Source of the DNA: Hermatobates lingyangjiaoensis
Taxonomy: Eukaryota > Arthropoda > Insecta > Hemiptera > Hermatobatidae
Direction: 5' to 3'
NCBI GenBank assembly: GCA_026182355.1
Contig: JAPFBL010000169.1
Span: 620,001 to 684,000 of the forward strand
Length of the DNA: 64,000 bases
The notes beneath the pieces are model-generated. The model did no database searches, was not told where the DNA came from, and worked only from the letters and a program-made list of their open reading frames with translations. The position numbers and the translations under genes are program-made. Below are positions 33,383 through 45,500 of the stretch, piece after piece. Numbering within the stretch: the stretch's first letter is position 1; the number at the start of each line of letters is the position of its first letter.

Positions 33383-33423
33383 GTCGACGCGTTTCGATCA
33401 CTTTCCGTGGTCATCATCAGGAC
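33383..33423 (-). ncRNA. Hammerhead-ribozyme-like motif, family G (left arm)
   Basis: Exact mirror of 35294-35334: CTGATGA (33414-33420), helix I GTC/GAC. Confidence 0.65.
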
Positions 33424-33440
33424 ATCAATAGTGGTGGGGT

Positions 33441-34333
33441 GGTCAAGGGTCAAGGGTCAGCTAGCCATGCACAGCAAGGTACATGCCAAATTAGTGGACA
33501 GGCATCTAGGCCTTTTACCACTTCATTCTCTAAATTAGTTAACTTGGCGGGATACAAGCTAAACTGGCGCTTTTACTTGTCCCTTGTATTATAAAGTAGA
33601 ATTTACTTGGCTAGTGTGAACCTTTGACCAGTGACCAAAAAAAAAAAAAAAAAAAAAACATACATGAAAGTATTATTAATAATAATAATTAATGCTGAAT
33701 CACATGGAGCCCATTCCACAGTCCACTCATCATCAGGCACACAGCATGAAAGCAGAGTTAGGAATTGCAAGACTGCATTCATAAATGCATTTGATCAACC
33801 CTGCCCCCATAACTGCGGTCCCAACGAACAAGCGGCACCCTCGGGCTCCATGGGGCCTTAATACATGAAGTATTAATAATAATAATAATAACAACAACAA
33901 GCATAAATTAATAATAATTAATTAATTAATTAATCACATGGAGCCCATTTCACGGTCTGCTCATCATAAAGCACACAGCACGAAAGCAGAGTTAGAAATT
34001 GCAAGACTGCATTCATAAATGCATTTGATCAACACTGCGTTCATAACTGCGGCCCCAAGGAACAAGCAGCGCCCTCGGGCTCCATGGGGCACGTAAAGAT
34101 AATATAATATAACAATCTAGGTAACGATAATAATTACAATAACAATAAGATAACATAATAGTTCTATCACCTCTTTGAGGTGATTACCCTTTGAGGGTGT
34201 ATACATTTTAATGAATACATTAACGAGCCCACAATCCATCCATCGATAAGCACGCAGTCCGGAAGCAGGGTTAGGAATTGCAAGAATCTGCATTCAAAAA
34301 TGCATTTGTCAACCCCGGATTCCATGACTGCGG
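33441..34333. repeat. Insertion in the left arm: three diverged units of about 200 bp
   Basis: Blocks near 33703-33860, 33934-34090 and 34219-34340 share agcccattccac-like starts, gcagagttaggaattgcaag and gcattcataaatgcatttg. An A run lies at 33639. There is no coding frame. Absent from the right arm. Confidence 0.65.
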
Positions 34334-34756
34334 CCAGTGGTGGGGTGGGTGGGATGAGGGTCTTATACGTTGTGGAGGGTGCAATAGTCGAGCCAATGGG
34401 ATGATAGTATTGAATATTATAGTTTTATTGGCCCTGGTTCTGCTCTAGAGTAAGTGATTGGTCCCCGAGTAGGCGGAGGGTCCTCGTAGTACCGGTTTGT
34501 TGTCTGTTTATTGCTGCGTTATTCTTCATTATCGCTATCGCTTCGTGGATTTGTAATCTATTGTAGTCATTCATTTGTCTTATTGTCCTATGTATTTGGC
34601 GTTAGCCAGGAGCTCGCACTCTCCTTTCGTACATCTATACTCGTAAATGACGTTAACTTTCTGTAGGGCATCTGTGGTGGTGTTGGGGCTATTTCTTATT
34701 ACCAGATTGGTTGTTGTTTGAGATTTGTAGTAGATGTAGTAGTAGACTGACCATGC

Positions 34757-35198
34757 ACCTACCATCTACTACAAATCTCAAACAACAACCAATCTGGTAA
34801 TAAGAAATAGCCCCAACACCACCACAGATGCCCTACAGAAAGTTAACGTCATTTACGAGTATAGATGTACGAAAGGAGAGTGCGAGCTCCTGGCTAACGC
34901 CAAATACATAGGAATGACGCGAACAACTCTATCAAGGCGACTGACCATGCACCTACAAAGCGGAGCCATAAAGAAGCACACCCTGGACAAACACAGCACA
35001 GAACTGACCCGGGAAGACCTCACAGAAAATACAAGGATAATAAGACAAATGAATGACTACAATAGATTACAAATCCACGAAGCGATAGCGATAATGAAGA
35101 ATAACGCAGCAATAAACAGACAACAAACCGGTACTACGAGGACCCTCCGCCTACTCGGGGACCAATCACTTACTCTAGAGCAGAACCAGGGCCAATAA
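34757..35198 (+). pseudogene. PLE GIY-YIG endonuclease C-terminal fragment
   Basis: The open frame runs without a stop from about 34767 to the stop at 35196-35198: VNVIYEYRC, ANAKYIGMTRTTLSRRL, TMHL, HEAIAIMKNNAAINRQ. VIYEYRC stands for the GIY strand, KYIGMT for YIG, SRRL and H for the next helix, and the Glu in HEAI for the catalytic Glu. The RT half is missing, so only the nuclease part survives. The left arm copy has lost about 127 bp after KYIG. Different family from 11161-13527. Confidence 0.8.
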
Positions 35199-35293
35199 AA
35201 CTATAATATTCAATACTATCATCCCATTGGCTCGACTATTGCACCCTCCACAACGTATAAGACCCTCATCCCACCCACCCCACCACTATTGAT

Positions 35294-35334
35294 GTCCTGA
35301 TGATGACCACGGAAAGTGATCGAAACGCGTCGAC
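35294..35334 (+). ncRNA. Hammerhead-ribozyme-like motif, family G (right arm)
   Basis: Helix I GTC (35294-35296) pairs with GAC (35332-35334). CTGATGA is at 35297-35303 with an extra T at 35304. Helix II GACCAC/GTGATC has one C-A mismatch. GAAA is at 35322-35325, and the small helix III AC/GT ends in cleavage triplet GTC (cut expected after 35331). This is the best type I candidate in the window. It lies about 100 bp after the PLE stop codon. Confidence 0.7.
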
Positions 35335-35455
35335 TACAATTGCAGACCTCCTCAACCGTTGTTTTAACAACGAAAAAACTGTCTTTCGGCAAATCGAAGT
35401 TCTCCAGAAGAAACTTATAGACAAGAACTACTCTGTCGTGTTTAACAAAACATGT
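35300..35455 (+). pseudogene. PLE ORF 5-prime fragment, family G
   Basis: The frame opens at the ATG inside CTGATGA: MTTESDRNASTTIADLLNRC, then EVLQKKLIDKNYSVVFNKTC before (TA)n. The left arm extends it with [11 protein letters not shown]. The coding frame therefore runs straight through the hammerhead-like motif. Confidence 0.6.
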
Positions 35456-35504
35456 ATATATATATATATATATATATATTTGTGTATGATGGCAGCAAAT
35501 CCTC

Positions 35505-35996
35505 ACGTAAACATGTTTCATTAAAGTACACAGCAGCCTCTGCGTTAACGACTTTTAAGCTGGTCTGCTCCAATTTACGAACAGCCTTGCGGTGGGCTGG
35601 TGTTAAAAGCCATATTAATTGCCCAAGAGACATTTTAATTTGGCATGAGCACATGTAAAAAGAAAATCACAACTTCCAGACGAAAGGCAAAACTTTTTAA
35701 TACGACACTAAATACAAATAAGAAACAACAACAATTACAATGAATTATTTCCGTATTTGTTTTTAATTCATTGTAATTGTTGTTGTTTCTTATTTGTATT
35801 TAGTGTCGTATTAAAAAGTTTTGCCTTTCGTCTGAAAGTTGTGATTTTCTTTTTACGTCTGCTCATGCCAAATTAAGATGTATCTTGGGCAATTAATATG
35901 GCTTTTAACACCAGCCCACCGCAAGGTTGTTCGTAAATTGGAGCAGACCAGCTTAAAAGTCGTTAACGCAGAGGCTGCTGTGTACTTTAATGAAAT
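35505..35996. repeat. PLE 5-prime fragment palindrome
   Basis: Arms 35516-35747 and 35768-35996. The minus strand (about 35482-35633) reads MSLGQLIWLLTPAHRKAVRK, LEQTSLKVVNAEAAVYFNET, CLREDLLPSYTN. The plus arm starts at ATG 35878 with MYLGQLIWLLTPAHRKVVRK and is cut after FNE at (TA)n. Confidence 0.75.
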
Positions 35997-35999
35997 ATA

Positions 36000-36893
36000 T
36001 ATATACCCCAAGGGCACTTAGAAACTTAATAAATTAAATTGACCATCCATGCCTTTGGGAATAAGTAACTGTTAGGAAATGGATTGCGAATAAGCAGCAC
36101 CATATTCTTTTCAATGTGAATAGTAGAATACGGTAGTGTGCTTATCATTACTTAAAATAACCTCTGAGTAAATGAAATATTTGATCATTTAAAATGGTAT
36201 TGTTTTAAATGGTGAAGACACCCAGATGGTCCTTAAAAATCAAAATGAGATATTAAAAAATGATAAAATGATTTTAAATTCTGGCGAAGAGCTATTAATA
36301 TGAAACTGGAGATGGAAAAAAAAAGAATAAATTTCCCAGTTGGGAGAGATTTTCTGTCGCCTTCAGCTGAGGTAGGGAGTGAAGATTGGTGTGGTGGTGG
36401 AGATGGGAGGGTGGGGGTGGGTGGCAGAGGGGGTGGATAATTGAAACTTCAAGTATTGAAAATGAAAAGAAAATAAGAGGAAGAATCCAGTGGAAATCAC
36501 AAGTCCCTTTTTGAATGGTCTTAAGGTGACGATAAAAATGATTGCACGGGAAACAGAACAATATCACCTGCCTTTGGCAAGGGCCTTCGTCTCCCGAGAG
36601 CCGCCCTTTATCGAGATGCGACTTACACAGTCCCTAACAAGGGCTCCAATTTCCGTTAGCCTTTTTCTATTGCAAAGAAATCGAAAAAAAATTATTCAGG
36701 GTCGATATTATTTTTATTTCACGGTAGTATTTTCTAAGTGAAATGGAAAATTTTTAAATAATATCAGATTCAAAGTAAAAACATTTTTGACAGGTTTAAA
36801 AAACGAAGGTTAATGACTAAATGTGATGACTTTTTTTACAAAAGTAAAATAAAAATAGCGCAATATGATTCAATTTCTTACAGCAGTGGTTGG
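36000..36893. other. Unique DNA with a GC-richer patch
   Basis: 36360-36440 is G-rich. 36560-36665 is GC-balanced and open on both strands, and a 66-bp minus-strand stretch there is bounded by ag and gtgat. It could be an exon or a conserved non-coding element; neither is supported enough to call. Confidence 0.3.
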
Positions 36894-37593
36894 GAAACAG
36901 CGAAATTACCCCTAATGGGTTAAATTAGAAATTTATGAACGTCTTATGGAAGTGGATGTGCTAACTGAAGGAAAAGTGGAGAAAATAATGCACTTCTATA
37001 AATCTATGGAAAGGTTGAGTCTTAGCAGTATTATCAAAACTCCCTGAAATCGAGTTTGCTCTATTCAAGGCGAAACAGTATCATTTTTACAAACCCAGAA
37101 AAATTTTTATTTTATTTTTTTATTTCCAGTACCTGAAATAAAAATGTTAATGATTTCAATCTGATGTTAAAATATTAAAGTTTTCAATATTTTCTTTATT
37201 AATTTTGTCAGAAAGTATAATATTATTTTCCTTTGCCTACCAATCTTATACCAGAAAGAATAAACATTTTCCCCTATAATAGTGGATTCAATAAAATTTG
37301 TTTTCGTTATTTTATGAATTTGAAACACAAGCACACATAGTTTTGCTTGTGTGCCATGTAATGCTAAAAAAAAGGGGTTTTATTTCTGTTTATAAATTGA
37401 TTCCTCCGTATTTATCTTGGGCATTAATTTATTAATTATTAAGTATTAATTGGAAATTAACAATTAAACATTTTTGCTATGCATATTTTTTGCTTATATC
37501 TAATCCATGAATTCTATAAGTGAATTCGAAGTGTGAATTCATTTGATTAGAAATTTCATTGCGGTAACCCCCAAAAAAATGGCCCAACCCCTG
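36894..37593. mobile_element. hAT-like element (700 bp)
   Basis: The left end is CAGTGGTTGGGAAACAG; the right end, reversed, is CAGGGGTTGGGCCATT. Flanks tcttacag (36886-36893) and ctttacag (37594-37601) match at 6 of 8, a decayed target duplication. No transposase frame. Confidence 0.6.
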
Positions 37594-37824
37594 CTTTACA
37601 GCATAACGAACAAAAGGGAAAGGTGAAGAAAAGACATACATGGATGGAATAAGGAACATACACACTGGAATAATACAATGGATGTACGTTCTCGTGGACA
37701 TAGGGCCAGTCTAAACGTAGACTGCTGATTGAATAATACCACTCTTTTATGCAGTATGTGATCTCGAGGTCAAATTACATACTTAACATAAACTCTTTAC
37801 GTGAATCAAGATATCCATAGGCTG
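37594..37824. other. Short unique stretch
   Basis: Nothing recognised. Confidence 0.35.
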
Positions 37825-37893
37825 AAGATTGGACCTTTGTTATACGATACAATGAACATTCTATATTGAGTGTCCTAAATTTTGTATAACTCT

Positions 37894-38427
37894 CAAATAA
37901 CTTTTACTCTTCGACAAAACTATTGCCCATCAGTATCCCTAAATAATGAGATCATACCTCCAGCAACCACAGTACGCTACCTAGGACTGCACTTTGACAC
38001 ACGCATGACATGGAACCCACACACAACACTGAAACGAAAAGAGACCAACAGACGTTACAAACGCCTTATAAGACTATTAGACAGAAAATCAAAACTCACA
38101 CTAACAGACAGACTCCACATATACAACACAATCTTGAAGCCTTCATGGGCTTATGCTATAGAACTTTGGGGTTCTGCCAAACCTTCAAATATTCGTCCTA
38201 TACAAGCCATCCAATCAAAAATACTCAGAAAACTCTCGCATCTCCCATTTTACATCCCAAATATAATCATTCACCGAGATCTTAAAGTCCCATTCGTTCT
38301 CGACTATGCAAAAGACCGCTACTAAAAATTCTACAGTAAACTCTCAACTCATCCAAACCCACTTGCTCGAAATCTTTCCCAACTAGTAATCCTCACAAAC
38401 CCTCAAAGACGACTAAAACGACAATAG
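37894..38427 (+). pseudogene. Jockey ORF2 C-terminal part
   Basis: The frame reads QITFTLRQNYCPSVSLNNEI, VRYLGLHFDTRMTW, LTDRLHIYNTILKPSWAYAI, ELWGSAKPSNI and SHLPFYIPNIIIHRDLKVP. These are the thumb and C-terminal blocks of Jockey-clade reverse transcriptase. A premature stop (38323-38325) is followed in frame by FYSKLSTHPNPLARNL and RRLKRQ to the normal stop at 38425. N-terminal endonuclease and RT core are absent. Confidence 0.85.
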
Positions 38428-38588
38428 CCACGTGACTTTCTGTCGTCATAAAGCTTAAACATAGTTACGGAGTGCCACCAATGGGTGTCCACCTGATTTC
38501 CGCTACATAATCAAAAAGCTAAAGGAGTAACCCTGAAATCAAAATTACTTCTAAATACATGAAATTGTAGTCAAAGTATAAAAAAAAC
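37894..38588 (+). mobile_element. 5-prime-truncated Jockey LINE
   Basis: Runs from the middle of ORF2 through a short 3-prime UTR to an A-rich end (ataaaaaaa at about 38579). The short flank aactc on both sides may be the target duplication. Confidence 0.65.
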
Positions 38589-38872
38589 TCAATTGCGTTT
38601 AGAGTAGGGATCTTTAACGAATACCTGACATCGTTCAGACTTGAGATCGACAGCTTATAAGCCCTCTCCGAGGGACGTGATCTGATTTTGTTCACCTCTC
38701 GCGTGTTTAAATCGAGTGTCTGAGTGGGTATCCACCAGTTCAGAGGCAAGCAGGAAAACCACCAGGCTACCCTTGGCCCCTAAACTAAAGTATAACCAAG
38801 AAATGAACATGATATAAAGATATCTAAGACTGACGAGCTATGGAAGCAGTTATTGTGGGATATTTATTCATG

Positions 38873-39133
38873 ATTAGTGAGGAAAATACATTACATCTTC
38901 ACCATAAAGAATTCATTTTACGACGCGTTTTGAACAATCAGTGTTCATCATCAGGCACACCTACAAAATAACGACAATATATATATATATATATATATAT
39001 TGTAAAACTTGAAAAAATATTTAAACATTTTGTCCTTATATTGTAAATATGTCTGATGATGAAAAATAAGGGATGAAAAGAGTCGTAAAATAAATTCCTC
39101 GCGGTGATGACGTAATACATTTTCCTCACTAAG
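38873..39133. repeat. Family C-like foldback with (TA)n in the middle
   Basis: The outer ends pair (gtgaggaaaatacattac with its complement). The left arm (minus) has CTGATGA (38948-38954), an extra T, helix II GAAC/GTTC, then AAAACGCGTC, so G12 is lost. The right arm has CTGATGATGAAAAA at about 39053. Unlike the other pairs, (TA)n is internal. Confidence 0.6.
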
Positions 39134-40104
39134 AATCCTATAAAATCGCATTCAATATTTTAAATTAAAATAATTAATTTTAAACACAGAAAGACGAAAA
39201 ATTGAGTTTTACCTAGTTTTTTTTTTGAGTTAAATTAAAAAAATGAACCCTATTTTCACTGTTGCAAATGCCTTCATTAATTACTAGCCTAAAAACGAGA
39301 CAGCAGTTTGACTTGTGAGCCGAACAACAAACACAATTCTGCATAAACCAATATATCAGTTCATAGATAAATACTGAAAGCAAATATTAAAGGAGGATAT
39401 ATTTATTTTTGCATACAGTTATCAAAGTAAACAACACCTGATTATTTTAGTCTGCGTCCAATCAAATACAAGTCCTTCTCAATTTAAACATAAGTTGAAT
39501 AAATATGCATGATAACATATTTCAATCAATGCAATGGTAACTTAATAATGATAAAAAATTGTAGAAAGACAATTATATAATTTATATGGAAGGCGTTTTA
39601 AACTGATATTCATAATATTCTATTAGTAAAATAATAATGATACTGTAATTTGTTTTCTAATTTGTTTATATTTATATATTAGAAGAAAACATGTGTTTTC
39701 AATTGCTATAGATCTCACCCTACGAGCCTCCAAAGAAGCCCATATTTGGTTATTAAGTGCACTCAGATAGATCACTTGGCTTTAATGAAAAGAGATCATG
39801 TTTAATTAGTCCCTTGTATTTGTATGTCATTTTTTTTATCAAATACCCTTTGTTCTCCTTTATTATTTAATTAATTCATTTTTTATTAGTTAATTACTTC
39901 ATTTTTTGAACATTATTATTTATATTCTCAGTTTTATTTTATTTTATCAAAGCTTAGTCCGTACTTTTATTTACGTATTAATTCCTCTGTTCATTCCTCG
40001 ATTATTTCTTTTATTTATTTATTATTTTTTCATATTTCCTAATTTAATTTCATTATAAATTGATTCCTGTCTACCTTATTCTCTGTGACCGGACGCGCAT
40101 GCGG
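39134..40104. other. AT-rich unique DNA
   Basis: Runs of ttatttatt near 39840-40060. No gene or repeat recognised. Confidence 0.4.
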
Positions 40105-40290
40105 CAACATTGTTGCTCTCCAACCGCCTCTGAACCAGTGCGTTTGGTTTCCCTCTCTTATGTCTCCTGAAGACGGTTCAAACCAAAAATTACAGACTGT
40201 AAGTGGGCACTTTTAATTTCTCTATGCTTTTTTTAAGTACACTGAACTATATTTGTCCGTTTCCATCGAATACATTTCCATCAAAAAATT
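40105..40290 (+). repeat. Family D module
   Basis: CTGAAGACGGTTCAAACC then AAAAATTACAGACTGTAAG, tail to (TA)n. Same as 22230-22385. Confidence 0.55.
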
Positions 40291-40309
40291 TGTATATATA
40301 TAGATATGA

Positions 40310-40555
40310 TTCGCGCTCCGTCCTTCGACGTGAGGAGATCTCTCTCACTTCGTCCTGTCTTTCATTCTACTCCTGATGACGAACAACAGTTCGAAATATT
40401 GAATTCTGTAAGTGTTCTTTTTATTCTTTTTTCTGTGTCGTGCTTTCTATAATTTAAAGTTATACTCGTATATTATATATATATATATATAATAATATAT
40501 AATATATATAAATTAACACATAAGAAAGAACACAGAAAGTCACTACAGAACTCAC

Positions 40556-40592
<37 letters not shown>
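40310..40592. repeat. Family E module with hammerhead-like motif, plus a facing remnant
   Basis: Plus strand: CTGATGA (40373-40379), an extra C, helix II GAAC/GTTC, GAAA (40393-40396), ATAT. A minus-strand tail (40510-40560) faces it across (TA)n. Confidence 0.55.
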
Positions 40593-40594
<2 letters not shown>

Positions 40595-40790
40595 AAACTA
40601 TAGTTTATCTGGACTCGATCAGTTCTTCAGGTTCAAATTAAACTCTCATTGTCAACGTTTCAGTTTTTATTTAAAACCGAAGCGTAGGCAATGAGAGTTT
40701 AATTTAAACCTGAAGAACTGACCGAGTCCCGATAAACTATAGTTTTGTTTCTATTCCACGGTCGATACTTTTATCAATATTTATATATAT
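40595..40790. repeat. Family B palindrome
   Basis: Arms carry actatagtttatctggactc and its complement; motif remnants are CGAAGCGTAGG / CAACGTTTCAG. The CTGANGA box is absent. Confidence 0.65.
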
Positions 40791-41267
40791 ATATATGTAT
40801 CACAAATATATGTGGTATCGATATATTCATAGAAAACAAATTATAATTTTGCTGGAAAAGCAGGAACAGTTTTTCGTTGTAGATTTCAAGAATTGAGATA
40901 AGGGTTTTTTTTTTGAGTTATGAAGACATGACTGTATGATAATGGCATGGACGTGACTTGTGAATGAATTTACTTCAACATCACAAACATGACAAATACG
41001 TCAGCTTACCTTCTCAGCTGAGACTTACAGCCAACCCATACACAATATAACTCTAAGTAAGGAAATAGTACAGAAAAAAAATCCTTCTCGTTTGGTTTAC
41101 CAGTGCGAAGATAAGAAATCGAAACTGGTCAGATTCGGTAGCCTGATCTCATAGTTTTATGTGAGCAGTTCTATGGATTGATGTGTTATACATACCTGTT
41201 CTACTGTGTGGAGGAATATCAAGCTAGCATGACAACGAAGTTATAATTTGAATATTGATGAGAAGAA
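40791..41267. other. Unique DNA
   Basis: No gene or repeat recognised. Confidence 0.35.
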
Positions 41268-41516
41268 TCAGCCTTCATGACAGTGTAATGATCAGACTTG
41301 TCGCCTAGAGAGCCAAGTCTGCATTGGAATCAGCTTTTATCAGAGTGTAATGATCAGACTTGTCGCCTAAAGAGCAAGTCTGCATTGGAATCAGCTTTCA
41401 TCAGAGTGTAATGATCAGACTTGTCGCCTAGAGAGCCAAGTCTGCATTGGAATCAGCTTTCTTCAGAGTGTAATGATCAGACTTGTCGCCTAGAGAGCCA
41501 AGTCTGCATTGGCGTA
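41268..41516. repeat. Four tandem 62-bp units
   Basis: gtgtaatgatcagacttgtc starts at 41283, 41345, 41406 and 41468; the second unit has lost one base. Confidence 0.85.
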
Positions 41517-42541
41517 TTTTAAATTAGGGTTGACCTGTAGCGTCAAAGAAAATTTCACAATTAACTTTCTATATAGTTCATGTTTTAAAAATCTTTATTT
41601 TAAATGCTTTACAAAAACCCACCAAAAAATAACTGAATTATTTATTACTTATAGCTATGAAAATAAAAGTAAAAAAAATTTTTTTGAGTATTTGGTCCAA
41701 AGAATTAACTACTCCTGATTATAAGCGTATCCCAAATATACTCCTAATTATATTGGCTTATAATCAGTAGATAATTCGTTGGACCAAATCCTCAAGGTAC
41801 CTATTTTAAAGTTTAACAATCAGTTGTCGAGAAGCTGTATCAATATCAAAATAAAAGAGTTATTACTTGTGCAATCTGTTGTAGTTTGGTATTTACTCAT
41901 AATGGAGAATTTCAAAAACCAATTAAGGTTTTTTATTTTGTAGTTACCCAATAAAAAAATTAACCATTAATTAGTATTTAAAAATTAACCATTTAATTGT
42001 TAAGTTAATTCTTTACTTAACCAATTAAGTAGACGTGTATTTAGTTTTTAACATAAAGTTCTTTTCTGTCTAACTTGTTTTTTCGAACTTTCCAATTAAA
42101 AAGAACTCTGTGCAACTGCATGCAATGATGACGTGATCTCAATGACTTAGCTATTCTGAATAGACTTTCTTATTGAGATTTCTATTGATCGGGAGACATT
42201 TTCTATACGGCTGGAAAAGTTTTAGAAGAAGAAGTAGGAGAAAAAAAAATGTGATTTATCGAGGAAGCAGTAAAAAAAAATGAAGAAAAAAATCATATCA
42301 ATGAAGACTTTAGTAGAAAATGATTGATTACGGTTTAATGGAAAAATAAACTTTATTTATGAAGCATTGAGCGCAATTAACACTCTTTTAAAACTATTCC
42401 TTGTTGTCACATTTTTAAAAAGTATATTTTTTTTAAATAAATGTATTTATCCAACTGTTTTCCTGATATTCAACTCGTATCTCACTATAGAAATAATCAG
42501 TAACAATATCACAAATTAAAAAAAATTACGAAGAAAAAAAA
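41517..42541. other. AT-rich unique DNA
   Basis: A family C flank (acttgtgcaatctgttgtag) at 41869 is the only recognised piece. Confidence 0.4.
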
Positions 42542-45500
42542 TTAAGAGTAGACTGGAACTTATAACATACTATCAAAAGTACTATTAAAAAATTAAGAGT
42601 AGACTGGAACTGACAACATACTATCAAAGTACTATTAAAAAAATTAAGAGTAGACTGGAACTTACAACATACTATCAAAAGTACTATTAAAAAATTAGAG
42701 TAGACTGGAACTTACAACATACTATCAAAAGTACTATTAAAAAATTAAGAGTAGACTGGAACTTACAACATACTATCAAAAGTACTATTAAAAAAAAGAG
42801 TAGACTGGAACTTACAACATACTATCAAAAGTACTATTAAAAAATTTAAGAGTAGACTGGAACTTACAACATACTATCAAAAGTACTATTAAAAAAATTA
42901 AGAGTAGACTGGAACTTACAACATACTATCAAAAGTACTATTAAAAAATTAAGAGTAGACTGGAACTTACAACATACTATCAAAAGTACTATTAAAAAAT
43001 TAAGAGTAGACTGGAACTTACAACATACTATCAAACATACTATTAAAAAATTAAGTAGACTGGAACTACAACATACTATCAAAAGTACTATAAAAAATTA
43101 AGAGTAGACTGGAACTTACAACATACTATCAAAAGTACTATTAAAAAATTAAGAGTAGACTGGAACTACAACATACTATCAAAAGTACTATTAAAAAATT
43201 AAGAGTAGACTGAACTACAACATACATCAAAAGTACTATTAAAATATTAAGAGTAGACTGGAACTTACAACATACTATCAAACATACCATTAAAAAATTA
43301 AGAGTAGACTGGAACTGACAACATACTATCAAAAGTACTATTAAAAAATTAAGAGTAGACTGGAACTTACAACATACTATCAAAAGTACTATTAAAAAAT
43401 TAAGAGTAGACTGGAACTACAACATACTATCAAAATACTATTAAAAAATTAAGAGTAGACTGGAACTTACAACATACTATCCAAAAGTACTATAAAAAAT
43501 TAAGAGTAGACTGGAACTGACAACATACTATCAAAAGTACTATTACAAAATTAAGAGTAGACTGGAACTTACAACATACTTTCAAAGTACTATTAAAAAA
43601 TTAAGAGTAGACTGGAACTTACAACATACTATCAAACATATACCATTAAAAAATTAAGAGTAGACTGAACTTACATAGACTGACAACATACTATCAAAAG
43701 TACTATTAAAAAATTAAGAGTAGACTGAACTTCAACTCCTATCAAAAGTACTATTAAAAAATTAAGAGTAGACTGGAACTGACAACATACTATCAAAAGT
43801 ACTATTACAAAATTAAGAGTAACTGGAACTTACAACATACTTCAAAAGTACTATTACAAAATTAAGAGTAGACTGGAACTGACAACATACTATCAAAGTA
43901 CTATAAAAAATTAAGAGTAACTGGAACTACAACATACTATCAAACATACCATTAAAAAATGAAGAGTAGACTGGAACTTACAACATACATCAAACATACC
44001 ATTAAAACATTAAGAGTAGACTGGAACTGACAACATACTATCAAAAGTACAATAAAAAATTAAGAGTAGACTGAACTTACAACATACTATCAAACATTCC
44101 ATTAAAAAATTAAGAGTAGACTGGAACTGACAACATACTATCAAAAGTACTATTAAAAAATTAAGAGTAGACTGGAACTTACAACATACTATCAAAAGTA
44201 CTATTAAAAAATTAAGAGTAGACTGGAACTTACAACATACTATCAAAAGTACTATTAAAAAATTAAGAGTAGACTGGAACTTACAACATACTATCAAACA
44301 TACTATTAAAACATGAAGAGTAGACTGGAACTTACAACATACTACCAAACATACTATTAAAAAATTAAGAGTAGACTGGAACTTACAACATACTATCAAA
44401 AGTACTATTAAAAAATTAAGAGTAGACTGGAACTTACAACATACTATCAAAAGTACTATTAAAAAATTAAGAGTAGACTGGAACTTACAACATACTATCA
44501 AACATACCATTAAAAAATTAAGTAGACTGGACATACAACATACTATCAAAAGTACTATTAAAAAATTAAGAGTAGACTGGAACTTACAACATACTATCAA
44601 ACATACCATTAAAAAATTAAGAGTAGACTGGAACTGACAACATACTATCAAAAGTACTATTAAAAAATTAAGAGTAGACTGGAACTTACAACATACTATC
44701 AAAAGTACTATTAAAAAATTAAGAGTAGACTGGAACTGACAACATACTATCAAAAGTACTATAAAAAATTAAGAGTAGACTGGAACTACAACATACTATC
44801 AAAAGTACTATTAAAAAATTAAGAGTAGACTGGAACTTACAACATACTATCAAAAGTACTATTACAAACTTAAGAGTAGACTGAACTTACAACATACTAT
44901 CAAAAGTACTATTAAAAAATTAAGAGTAGACTGGAACTTACAACATACTATCAAAAGTACTATTACAAAATTAAGAGTAGACTGGAACTTACAACATACT
45001 ATCAAAGTACATTAAAAAATTAAGAGTAGACTGGAACTTACAACATACTATCAAAAGTACTATAAAAAATTAAGAGTAGACTGGAACTTACAACATACTA
45101 TCAAAAGTACTATTAAAAAATTAAGAGTAGACTGGAACTTACAACATACTATCAAAAGTACTATTAAAAAATTAAGAGTAGACTGGACTTACAACATACT
45201 ATCAAAAGTACTATTAAAAAATTAAGAGTAGACTGGAACTTACAACATACTATCAAAAGTACTATTAAAAAATTAAGAGTAGACTGGAACTTACAACATA
45301 CTATCAAAAGTACTATTACAAAATTAAGAGTAGACTGGAACTGACAACATACTATCAAAAGTACTATTAAAAAATTAAGAGTAGACTGGACTTACAACAT
45401 ACTATCAAAAGTACTATTAAAAAATTAAGAGTAGACTGGAACTTACAACATACTATCAAAAGTACTATTACAAATTAAGAGTAGACTGGAACTACAACAT

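Larger units (their letters stand above)
33236..35455. mobile_element. Penelope-like element, family G inverted dimer
   Basis: The right arm (34757-35455) reads, outward, GIY-YIG end of the ORF, short 3-prime UTR, hammerhead-like motif and next ORF start, then (TA)n. The left arm is its inverted copy (33236-33440 plus 34334-34756), split by about 890 bp. Both outer ends sit at (TA)n. Confidence 0.8.
37825..38785 (-). mobile_element. SINE split by a Jockey insertion
   Basis: 37825-37893 (ggacctttgttatacgat to ttgtataactc) and 38589-38785 (caattgcgtttagagtaggg to the B box near 38735) are consecutive parts of one minus-strand SINE. The Jockey fragment lies exactly between them. Confidence 0.7.
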
